From Cymbomonas tetramitiformis (lineage: Eukaryota > Chlorophyta > Pyramimonadophyceae > Pyramimonadales > Pyramimonadaceae): DNA of 64,000 nucleotides. The translations under genes were made by a program, and so were the position numbers. Position 1 is the stretch's first letter. The number at the start of each line of letters is the position of its first letter. Under the pieces are notes generated by a model. It was not told the origin of the DNA, did not search any database, and saw nothing but the letters and a program-made list of their open reading frames with translations. The stretch is taken from contig LGRX02034390.1 of NCBI GenBank assembly GCA_001247695.2, positions 20,157 through 84,156 of the forward strand, read 5' to 3'. Below are positions 29,546 through 37,041 of the stretch, in pieces.

Positions 29546-30244
29546 CCCCTATGGAGCGGATAGAATTTTTTGCCAAAAGCACTAGTTTCACAAATGTGCC
29601 GTTTTCACGGTATATGGTACCTTGGTAAGTGTGGGTGATTCGTTACATGTTCCATAACTCCTATAAAGTGATTTTGATCTATAGAATACATGATCGTATT
29701 ATATATACAACGATATATCGGTGATATACAAGCCAAAAAACACGTTTTCCAGCAATCAAAAGTGTCAAAAATCAGTTCTCACAACCGCTTATTCGAGTAT
29801 TAGGTCGCACCTCGACCATAAAACAATCGCCTTTACTTATGCCTTGAAATTGGTAATGGTGGCTGTAGTTAAACGCACTAATACATCGAAATATTCAAGC
29901 AATAAGGTGAAAAAAACATCAAAAAACAACGAAAAAACATCATTTGTCAAATGTTTTCCATACTTAAGGCCATATTGTGTGTTTTCGGGGGAAATCGACT
30001 GTTGGGAAAGTAAGTATTGCCCATATGAGGTGCATGGTCATTTTATATGTTAGTGGTTACTGAACCAACAAATTCTTGTCGATGAATGGCATCTACACCT
30101 CGATTTTACACACTTTAAGATACTTTTGACCCAAATTTCATGCCTAGAAATAAGCAACTTTGGGGATTTTATTACAACAAAATTGCCCTTGGGTGAGATA
30201 TATATACTAAGTATATGTGTAGAATAAATTGTTGAGTATTATAT

Positions 30245-30275
30245 ATTTCTCTTTTGCTCGAATCCTCATTTGCCA
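30245..30275 (-). repeat. B2 terminal repeat of younger DIRS
   Basis: ATTTCTCTTTTGCTCGAATC followed by CTCATTTGCCA (plus strand) is repeated exactly at 30605-30635 (B1). Confidence 0.8.
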
Positions 30276-30444
30276 AAGGCAGGCACTGCAATACATTTCA
30301 TTAAAATGATTTTGTAAAGTGTTTAAAATGCATTTTGTGCTTTTACATGCTTTCTAAATTCATGTTTTTGATGAGATATCCAGACTGTCTGTGCACGTCA
30401 CCAAAAGGAAAGAGTCCGTCCTCTGGGTCGGGAGCGGTGGGAAG

Positions 30445-30606
30445 AGCAAAAGGAACAGAGCTGAACAGGCGTGTCGCTTCGTGGCTACTTGTACATCCTG
30501 TTTGTGTCACGGAGCTACATGTGTCATTCGGCTCTACTGCAGCAGGAGTCACGGATTCTGAAAGTCTGAAACCACAAAAATTCTGTTGCACTCCAATTTG
30601 AACATT
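30445..30606 (-). repeat. A2 repeat of younger DIRS
   Basis: About 160 bp nearly identical to 35356-35522 (A1), from AGAGCAAAAG to CTCCAATTTGAACAT. The 170 bp between A2 and B2 has no visible partner at the A1 end, which is slightly unlike the canonical arrangement. Confidence 0.82.
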
Positions 30607-30635
30607 TCTCTTTTGCTCGAATCCTCATTTGCCAT
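30605..30635 (-). repeat. B1 repeat of younger DIRS
   Basis: Exact copy of 30245-30275, directly abutting A2 as expected for split direct repeats. Confidence 0.8.
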
Positions 30636-30683
30636 GAAACCAAAGATGAAACTGTGAGGCACACAAAAGAAATCTGATCTCTG

Positions 30684-32045
30684 TCACTGTGACCATGTTA
30701 ACCAAGCGAAGTAGTAGTCCATGTCTGTGTCCCTCAGAGCTGTCGGGTCGATGTAGTGCTGCACTGCCGAAGAGAACTGTGACCAGCCTCCCAGGAAGCA
30801 CACTTTCTCCATTGTAACACCCACAGCTCGAGCACACGTCGTGGCACCCTTCCGGGTGCTGTGTGCAGAAAAGTGACCTCCTTCCGGAGGTCTGCAGTCC
30901 AGCTCGTTGAGAGCCAGACCAATCCAGTCATTCACCACGGAAGCCTTGAAGCTCTTCGGGTCCTCGGGTAGCAGCCAGTTGGCGTCAGGTTGAGTCTTCT
31001 CAGAACTGTTCCAAGCCGTGTCACGGTGGAACTCCCAGTGCTCGATCAGCTCCTTCAACAGAGCCACCCCCTTCCAGGGGATGCACAGGCGTCTCTTCAA
31101 CAGTTGATGCCGCCGTCCTTTCTCCTTCAGCAGCACCACTGAGAACTCACTGTCGCCACAATGAACGTGCTGCCGTGACAACGAGGTCCCCGTGTCCGGT
31201 CTGCCGAAGGTCACGAAGGCCACAACCACGTGGGCGAAGGCTCGCAGTAGCTGCATCTCCTCAGGCGATCTCGGAGTCAAACTCAGCGCTGCTTCGTGCA
31301 CACGTCGTACGTGTGTCGCTGGCAGCCACGTCCGCTGGGTCTCGATGTTCTCCTCCTGCACCGCCAGCTCCGCCTGGATGGTCGCCATCCCCTTCACAGC
31401 TCGGGTCACAGAACGCCCCTTCGCTGGTCCAGGAAAACGTAGGTCCTCGTGGTAGTTGTTGATGGCAGACAGGTACGGCTGCAAGGAGGTCGACTTGATG
31501 CCCCCGTCCTTCAACAGAGAGGCGATGTACAGCAACACCGTCGCCTCCGATGCTGGCAGCCACGGCCGTTGGTGCAGCTCACAAAATAAAATGAAGCGCT
31601 GCGCCTTCGGTCCGTAGTTGCCCATTGTCGTGTCCAGCAGTGCCTTTCTCTGCATCGTCACTGCCAGTTCCGTGAGCTGGGAAGGTCCCAACTCACCCCT
31701 CCACCGCTCACAAAGTGAGCGCGTGAGGAAATTTTGTACAACACCACCGCGCTTGTACTCTTCGTAGTTGCCTCCGCTGCTCCGCTCGGTGTTCTCGCCG
31801 TCCGCGTCCGTTGCCTCGTCCGTGCTGTTGATGATTTTGAAGTTCTCCTCGGACAAGTCCAGCGTTTCCTCGTCGCCGTCGTCGTACAGCACGTGCGCCT
31901 TCCCGTCCTCGTTGAACTCCTTCATCACACCCGGGTAGAAGCAGCCATCGTCCTTCCAGAACACCTCGATTTTCGTACCCACGGTCACCTTGCTTGCTGT
32001 CGTACTCGTAGCAGAGCTTCTTCGTACTTCAGCAGCGTAGTAACT
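30684..32045 (-). CDS. Tyrosine recombinase with N-terminal Tudor-like domain
   Basis: About 450 residues in the frame that follows the methyltransferase stop codon. The start is uncertain: the frame has no ATG before the Tudor-like region, so frameshifting, reinitiation or a non-AUG start must be considered. Residues ~15-70 (KVTVGTKIEVFWKDDGCFYP, then HVLYDDGDEETLDL) read as a Tudor/Royal-family fold, known to bind methylated histones or DNA-associated proteins. The recombinase core has the R box FGRPDTG (near 31200), H-x-x-R in HSTRKG (near 30850) and the nucleophilic Tyr in HYIDP (near 30750), so the catalytic tetrad is complete. It is expected to insert the circular cDNA. The Tudor call is by motif reading and is also visible in the old copy. 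Confidence 0.85.
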   Translation of the reverse strand, partial: SYYAAEVRRSSATSTTASKVTVGTKIEVFWKDDGCFYPGVMKEFNEDGKAHVLYDDGDEETLDLSEENFKIINSTDEATDADGENTERSSGGNYEEYKRGGVVQNFLTRSLCERWRGELGPSQLTELAVTMQRKALLDTTMGNYGPKAQRFILFCELHQRPWLPASEATVLLYIASLLKDGGIKSTSLQPYLSAINNYHEDLRFPGPAKGRSVTRAVKGMATIQAELAVQEENIETQRTWLPATHVRRVHEAALSLTPRSPEEMQLLRAFAHVVVAFVTFGRPDTGTSLSRQHVHCGDSEFSVVLLKEKGRRHQLLKRRLCIPWKGVALLKELIEHWEFHRDTAWNSSEKTQPDANWLLPEDPKSFKASVVNDWIGLALNELDCRPPEGGHFSAHSTRKGATTCARAVGVTMEKVCFLGGWSQFSSAVQHYIDPTALRDTDMDYYFAWLTWSQ

Positions 32046-33184
32046 CACGGGCGCGCCTCGATGAAGAACATCACAGCGTCCCACTTCGAGGGCCCGAGCA
32101 GCTCGGACCCTCCCAGCCTGCTCGGAGTGAACAGGTCCCTGCGCCGTGGCATGATCACCACCTCGGTGGCCAGGGCCTCCAGCTCTCTGAACCAGGACTG
32201 TCCCGGCCAGTACGGAGCCACCACCGTAGCAGCGGCCCCCTCCTCCCGCAGCTTGTGCGCCACCTCGTCCAGCAGCGCCCACGGGGGGTTCACCCAATTG
32301 TTCTCCCCCCGCCAGTCGTACGTCAGAGAGTCCACACCTTCGCACTTCGGGTCCTTCCACGCAGCGTAGTACCGAGGAAGCTGCGCGGAGATCTCGGAAG
32401 CGAACCGGTCGACTGTGTAGGGCCCCCACTGCTTGTTGGCCCACACGAACCAGTCCCGATTCAGCCGCCAGTCGTCCAAATCCTCGCAACGCGAAAGGTT
32501 GTCGGCCCACACGTTGGCCTCGCTGCGGATGTACCGAGCCTGCAACTCGATGTCGTGCAGATCCAGTAGCAGCCAGCGTCTCCGCATTCTCCTCATCAGG
32601 TCCGGGTTTCTGGATGTGAAGTGTGACAGCATCGCCACCACCGCCTGGTTGTCGCCGTAGAGCCGTACGACCTTGCCCTCCAGCTCCTGCAGGAACGCCT
32701 GTACGGTCTTGTACACGGCCTCCAGCTCCAGGTGTGTAATGTGCCAGCTGCGCATCTCGTCTGGCCAGAAACCTCGCGCGGGGAACTTCAGGTTCAGCAC
32801 TCCTCCAAAGGCTGTCATCGAAGAGTCCGTGTGCACCTTCGCTCTCGTCGGGGATCTCCAGATCTTGCGCCCGTTCCACCTGCTCATCACAGGCAGCCTG
32901 GACCACCATTCTAAGTCCCCCCGAGCTGCACGCGAGATTTTTACCTTCGCTCCCCAGCTGCGTTTCTCTGCCAGCACGAAGTAGAGCTCCCGCGCCGCTG
33001 GTACCGCCAAGTACACGGATTGGCAGAGTCCCGTGAAGGAAGCCAGTCTCCTGGCAGGAATCCACCTCCGATTTCTCGCTGCGTCGCACAGGATCTCCTT
33101 CGCCTTGGTGTGGATCTTGTGTACCCGTCGTTTTGTTACACGGAATTGTCCCAGCGTCAGGTCCACCTCCAGCCGAGGTGCTCC
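32045..33184 (-). CDS. RNase H and Dam-like methyltransferase part of DIRS pol
   Basis: This frame carries on where the reverse transcriptase frame stops. LEVDLTLGQFRV is the direct continuation of the upstream VVEHLG, one base out of register, so a single-base deletion in GGCTGGAGG (or -1 slippage) separates them. RNase H motifs include HTDSSMTAFGG, HLELEAVYK, GDNQAVVAML and ARYIRSEANVWADNLSR. Then comes a Dam-like methyltransferase with TVDRFASEIS and the catalytic NPPW (near 32290), followed by AAATVVAPYWPGQSWF. A methyltransferase at this place is a known hallmark of DIRS-like elements. The frame ends GPSKWDAVMFFIEARP. Confidence 0.85.
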   Translation of the reverse strand, partial: GAPRLEVDLTLGQFRVTKRRVHKIHTKAKEILCDAARNRRWIPARRLASFTGLCQSVYLAVPAARELYFVLAEKRSWGAKVKISRAARGDLEWWSRLPVMSRWNGRKIWRSPTRAKVHTDSSMTAFGGVLNLKFPARGFWPDEMRSWHITHLELEAVYKTVQAFLQELEGKVVRLYGDNQAVVAMLSHFTSRNPDLMRRMRRRWLLLDLHDIELQARYIRSEANVWADNLSRCEDLDDWRLNRDWFVWANKQWGPYTVDRFASEISAQLPRYYAAWKDPKCEGVDSLTYDWRGENNWVNPPWALLDEVAHKLREEGAAATVVAPYWPGQSWFRELEALATEVVIMPRRRDLFTPSRLGGSELLGPSKWDAVMFFIEARP

Positions 33185-34095
33185 ACCACCTGCGTAGGCT
33201 CCCATTGGCCCTTCTTCTCGTTCCGCCGTAGGCCAAGTCGATGAAGCACCAGTTGAATTTTTTCTCGACGCAGAAAGCCTTCTCGCTGAGAGTCGACCAG
33301 CACCAGAAAATCGTCCATGTACGGTAGTACTCGCATTCCGCTGTGACGGTTCGCGTCCCCGCCAGCACCACCGGTCCTGCGACGGACTGACCATCGCTGT
33401 CGTACTGCGGAACCGTCCCGCAGCCTCCTGATTTCTCTGCGATCCTCCGCTGCCTGTGGAGAACGTAAAGCCTCCACCATCACGCGTACGAACTTGCAGA
33501 ACACTCTCGGAGCGTCGCTCCATCCGAACGGCATCGCTGAACATTGAAGCAGGTCCCCTTGCAGGTCGAACTGCATGAATCGCTGAAAGTCCGGGTGGAT
33601 CCCCAGCGCATGAAACCCGTCCTGGAGGTCGAAGCTGAAGCACCAGTCGCCCGGTTTCGCCAGTCTCCTTAGTTTCGTCAGCGTCTCCATCTTCACACGA
33701 TTCTTCACACACCACTGGTTCAGCCATCGGAAGTCCACCACCAGTCTCCACTTGTTCGTACCCGGTTTTGGCACTAAAAAAGCGCGAGAAACGTGAGATC
33801 TTCTCGTCGCTCTCGTCCAGGCACCGTTCTCCAGCAGCCTCTCCTTCTCCGCGTCCAGCCACACCTGCTGCTGCCGCGTAGCATCCCTCAGTGACACCCC
33901 GTGGTCGAACGGAGGCGGAGGCTTGCGCTTCCACCTCAACTTCACCCCGTGAGTAATCCATTGCATCACCTCGGAACTGGCGCCCGCCGCGCGCCATGCT
34001 CCCCTCCGCTGTCTCACCTGCTGTTGCACGGTGAGTTTTCCCCGCCCAGCGCCCGGAGAGGGCTGTTGCGCTGGACGGGGTGGCGGCACGCACAT
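33157..34095 (-). CDS. DIRS reverse transcriptase
   Basis: This 312-residue frame starts at an ATG that overlaps the gag stop codon (TGATG), a typical coupling for reinitiation. Motifs: NKWRLVVDFRWLNQ, WCFSFDLQDGFHALGI (catalytic Asp), QCSAMPFGWSDAPRVF and the YMDDF box (near 33320). A basic N-terminal region (WRAAGASSEVMQ, KRKPPPPFDHGVS) precedes the polymerase. The frame stops at 33157 just after VVEHLG, where homology passes to the RNase H frame by a one-base shift. A functional element would need that shift corrected or suppressed. Confidence 0.88.
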   Translation of the reverse strand: MCVPPPRPAQQPSPGAGRGKLTVQQQVRQRRGAWRAAGASSEVMQWITHGVKLRWKRKPPPPFDHGVSLRDATRQQQVWLDAEKERLLENGAWTRATRRSHVSRAFLVPKPGTNKWRLVVDFRWLNQWCVKNRVKMETLTKLRRLAKPGDWCFSFDLQDGFHALGIHPDFQRFMQFDLQGDLLQCSAMPFGWSDAPRVFCKFVRVMVEALRSPQAAEDRREIRRLRDGSAVRQRWSVRRRTGGAGGDANRHSGMRVLPYMDDFLVLVDSQREGFLRREKIQLVLHRLGLRRNEKKGQWEPTQVVEHLGWRWT

Positions 34096-35096
34096 CACAC
34101 ATCGGCCGCGGGCTTTCCGCCCCGGCCCTTGCCGCCTTTTTCGGTAGGCTTCTTAGCGTCCTTCTCCTCCTTGTTCTTACGCTCCTTCCAGCGCAGTTCT
34201 CGGTCCCGCGGATTCACCACCCGCGTTTCCGCGTTCGCCGCGTTCTTCGCCGTCATGCTCAGCATCGCCTTGCCGCGGTTCTTGTCAAAGTCGTTCAGCC
34301 ACTGCTGCAACACCTCATCTGCCACCACGCCGTCTGCTGCCTGGTAGACTCTGTCCTCCACGAACTGCAGCTTTGCGCGTAGAGCGTCCGATCCTCCCCG
34401 TTGTGAAGAACCAGGCTCCTGCTCCAGCTGCCCGCGCAGTTCCAGCATCGTCCAACGGTTGCACAGCAACGCGTACACACCGTGCACCGAGTTGGTCACC
34501 GCGTGGAAACGTTTCTGCCACTCGATCTTCGTCAGTCCGCAGTCCTCGTTCACGTCCAACGTCTTGTTGCACTCGTCCACCACGTCGTGCAAATAAGACA
34601 GCGCTGGAGCCAGAACCATGCACTCGTACTTCATCGAAGAGTTGGACTTCTTGGAGAGCGCGTCGTACGTCTTGCTGCCGTGCAGGTCGTACAACTGCGG
34701 CATCCTCGATGTCAGTGTAGCCGGCCGCGGTGGGAACGGGTTGACCGAGGCTGCTGGCACGTACTCCAGCTTCCTCCTTCTCTCCAGAAGTTGCTCGGCG
34801 GTCTTGGCTGCGGAGTCCGGGTCAGAAGTCCCAGGCTTCGCTGCCACCTTCGCCTCCAACTCAACGTTGATCTGTGCTTGACGTTGAAGCTCATTACGCA
34901 GCAGGCGATGCTCCTCTGCCTGCTGCCTCTGCATCTCAAGCAGCTCCCCTTGCTGCTTTTGCATTGTCAGAATTTGTTGCATCAGCACGTCCTGAGTGGA
35001 CGGTGCTGCCGGGGAAGGGGAAGCCTGCCCGATGTCTGGCTTCCCCGGGAGGGGAGGGAATTCCTCTGTAGACTTTCCCTTCGAAGTTCCAGCCAT
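34095..35096 (-). CDS. DIRS gag-like protein
   Basis: 333 residues from an ATG about 260 bp inside the A1 repeat. Residues ~35-85 are a Gln/Leu-rich coiled coil (MQQILTMQKQQGELLEMQRQ). A globular region follows (QLYDLHGSKTYDALSKKSNS, then LAPALSYLHDVVDECN), ending in a Lys/Arg/Gly-rich tail (KKPTEKGGKGRGGKPAADV) suited to RNA binding. No zinc knuckle is present, which is common in DIRS gags. A diverged copy is visible at 28381-29545. Confidence 0.82.
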   Translation of the reverse strand: MAGTSKGKSTEEFPPLPGKPDIGQASPSPAAPSTQDVLMQQILTMQKQQGELLEMQRQQAEEHRLLRNELQRQAQINVELEAKVAAKPGTSDPDSAAKTAEQLLERRRKLEYVPAASVNPFPPRPATLTSRMPQLYDLHGSKTYDALSKKSNSSMKYECMVLAPALSYLHDVVDECNKTLDVNEDCGLTKIEWQKRFHAVTNSVHGVYALLCNRWTMLELRGQLEQEPGSSQRGGSDALRAKLQFVEDRVYQAADGVVADEVLQQWLNDFDKNRGKAMLSMTAKNAANAETRVVNPRDRELRWKERKNKEEKDAKKPTEKGGKGRGGKPAADV

Positions 35097-35355
35097 TTTC
35101 TCTCCCTCAAAGGAGTAACAGTGAAGTCAATCGTACTGCCGTAGCCGATGTGAAGCCGTCGTTTTGAAGTCGTAACGCCGTCCCCGCGACTTCGCTGTCA
35201 GATCTCCTGTCGTCGTTCGATCGCCGTCGTACAACCTAGTGGTCTCGTCACTACCTACTCTACTGTTTTACCGGTGAAACAGGTGAAGAAATTTACAAAA
35301 TCAGATTTGCAGTGTGCCTCACAGAGTACCGTAGGTACCCGTGAAGTTCCTGTTT

Positions 35356-35522
35356 GCAAGAGCAAAAGTAATAGAGCTGAACAGGCGTGTCGCTTCGTGG
35401 CTACTTGTACATCCTGTTTGTGTCACGGAGCTACATGTGTCATTCGGCTCTACTGCAGCAGGAGTCACGGATTCTGAAAGTCTGAAACCACAAAAATTCT
35501 GTTGCACTCCAATTTGAACATA
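35356..35522 (-). repeat. A1 repeat of younger DIRS
   Basis: The 5' terminal repeat, nearly identical to 30445-30606. Confidence 0.82.
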
Positions 35523-35756
35523 CCTATTGCAACGGGTGCGCGAAGCTTGTATGGCCGATTCCGACAAGTGCTATCGGGCTGAGAAATGAATCCAAGCTTA
35601 GAGTTTGAAGTGGTTGTACCGTATACGGTACAAACCGCTCCATAGGGGTTAAAACTTCAACAGTAATGTACAAAATTGCTTGGGGTAAAAATTGCAGTGT
35701 GCCCCACTAAGAATTTCCTGCGAGGAAAAATTCTTGTGGAGCTCTTTTGCGAAGGC

Positions 35757-35925
35757 AGAGCTGCGGATTCCCACGGTCAGAGCTCCTAAATACTGTTGAG
35801 TGTAAAGCCTTCAGATCGAAATCACCAGTGTTTTTCATCTGACGGCTCAGGTAGATAGGACACTCTGATCAATCTACCAGCACAGAAACCTCTGAATAAA
35901 TTTTGCAGGCTCCAATTTGACCACA
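35757..35925 (-). repeat. 5' terminal repeat (A1-like) of the old DIRS element
   Basis: Diverged direct repeat of 17040-17200, in the expected position upstream of the gag remnant once the piggyBac-like insertion is removed. Confidence 0.75.
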
Positions 35926-36193
35926 ATTGCCATTGAAATTGGGAGGGCACCAAAATCTTTTTGGAAAGCGCTTGATCATTTATAAACATAGATACTGCAC
36001 ACCTACCTGTTTGATTATCTCTATCTGTGTTGAGATCCGATCCATGGCATGCTTGTTCTTGCTTGACAGAAAAAAGAAAAGAAAAAGAGACACCCTTTTT
36101 CGGGGTGTGGGGCTTTGAGTCCCCTTGACTCTTATTCCATTTTCCTTCAATCCGGCTCGTTATCCACTTTTTTCCTGTATAATCTGTTAAGGC

Positions 36194-37041
36194 TTACTGC
36201 ATATCCCGTAGCGAGGCCGTGTATCTTCCTGAGTAGGCGTATGGTAGTGCTTCCTGTTTGTCGAATCCTAAGTGTTTGGTCAGTATCTTTACCGTGTGTT
36301 CATATATCGTACCTGTGTTCCCGAATACCATTACGTGTAGTGTTACTTTGTACCCGTATAGTTCTAAGAGCTTAGAACTATATGGATGCAGATTCCTGGA
36401 TTTTTAAATTGAAAAAGCTACAGCCTTAGAGTCTTTTATCAGGTGCCAAAGAGCCCAGGTGGTGGCTCAATCCCTGGGTCACCTGGAGTGTCAAAAGCAC
36501 TCACTAGATTCAAATTGGCTAGAAGCATGTTTTATTTGCGACGACTTTCTAGGTTAGTTGATTCTCGACAACTACTTGCCATATTTTCGAGTTATTTGAT
36601 CGGATTCAGCAAGTGCACAGCAGACAGTACACAACAGACATGCTTCTAGCCAGTTTGAATCTAGTGAGTGCTTTTGACACTCCAGGCGACCCAGGGATTG
36701 AGCCACCACCTGGGCTCTTTGGCACCTGATAAAAGACTCTAAGGTGTAGTTTTTTCAATTTAAAAATCCATCCATCCTGCATTGCCCTCTTGTGAGTAGG
36801 AAGTCCTCTATCGGCGTGCCCGCATTCATCCCCACCCCCCTCCTCCCGGCGTGGGTCCTTATTATGCATCCCCCTTTCCTGCCTTTGCTCATGTCCTTCG
36901 CTATCATTCTGGTAGTTTCATCTGACCTGATTATTATCATGTTCTTTATCTCCCTTTCCGTACACCCCCCTAGTACATGGGCCGTGCGTATGAAACCTCC
37001 TTTGTTTACTTGCCCAGGCATTCCGCACCATTTGCACTTTT
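36194..37041 (-). pseudogene. C-terminal part of a non-LTR retrotransposon polyprotein
   Basis: On the minus strand, near 37040-36900, KCKWCGMPGQ then TAHVLGGCTERE and IIRSDETTRMIAKDMSKGRK form a C-x2-C...H-x4-C arrangement. This is typical of the region after the reverse transcriptase in LINE ORF2 proteins. After a palindromic insertion (36398-36769), LYGYKVTLHVMVFGNTGTIY and VKILTKHLGFDKQ match the usual LINE tail, ending at a stop at 36194. Reverse transcriptase and endonuclease motifs are not seen nearby, so the copy is internally deleted. Assignment rests on the Cys/His spacing and tail pattern; no clade is recognised. Confidence 0.55.
36398..36769. mobile_element. Palindromic TIR element (~372 bp)
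   Basis: Left arm GGATTTTTAAATTGAAAAA... to about 36530 is inverted at the right arm (about 36635-36769) with few mismatches, including GGTGCCAAAGAGCCCAGGTG. The loop is about 100 bp. It interrupts the LINE remnant. No clear target duplication is visible, and it is non-coding. Confidence 0.75.

Larger units (their letters stand above)
30245..35522 (-). mobile_element. Younger DIRS-order retrotransposon with split direct repeats
   Basis: On the minus strand: repeat A1 (35522-35356), gag, reverse transcriptase, RNase H, Dam-like methyltransferase, Tudor-like plus tyrosine recombinase, then B1 (30635-30605), A2 (30606-30445) and B2 (30275-30245). The A1-genes-B1-A2-B2 order is that described for PAT- and Ngaro-type elements, not the inverted termini of DIRS1. 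No target duplication is evident, as expected for recombinase-mediated integration. The gene set is nearly complete, with one frameshift between reverse transcriptase and RNase H. Confidence 0.88.
29546..35648. mobile_element. TTAA-flanked piggyBac-like TIR element carrying the younger DIRS element
   Basis: The left terminus CCCCTATGGAGCGG (from 29546) is inverted at the right terminus (35635-35648), with TTAA on both sides (29542-29545 and 35649-35652). A TTAA duplication next to C-rich ends is the signature of piggyBac-type transposition. Excluding the DIRS insertion, the element is about 0.8 kb (29546-30244 plus 35523-35648), AT-rich, and without a transposase. The outer flanks join homologous parts of the old DIRS element. 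Confidence 0.8.
17040..35925 (-). mobile_element. Old DIRS-order retrotransposon split by three nested insertions
   Basis: Four pieces (17040-17713, 18137-18654, 25901-29545 and 35649-35925), read on the minus strand, give the order terminal repeat, gag, reverse transcriptase, RNase H, Dam-like methyltransferase, Tudor-like segment, tyrosine recombinase, terminal repeat. Together they total about 5 kb, like the younger element at 30245-35522, to which the products are clearly related. Reading across each insertion restores colinear homology. All genes are disrupted by stops and frameshifts. It is the oldest layer of the nest. Confidence 0.82.

Noticed and set aside
31734..32369. Plus-strand 211-residue frame over the DIRS recombinase and methyltransferase
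   Set aside because: Antisense shadow of strongly supported minus-strand domains.
32046..33371. N-terminal extension of the recombinase frame over the RNase H and polymerase region
   Set aside because: The frame is open by chance there; its text has no motif, whereas the other frame over the same bases encodes clear RNase H and methyltransferase motifs.
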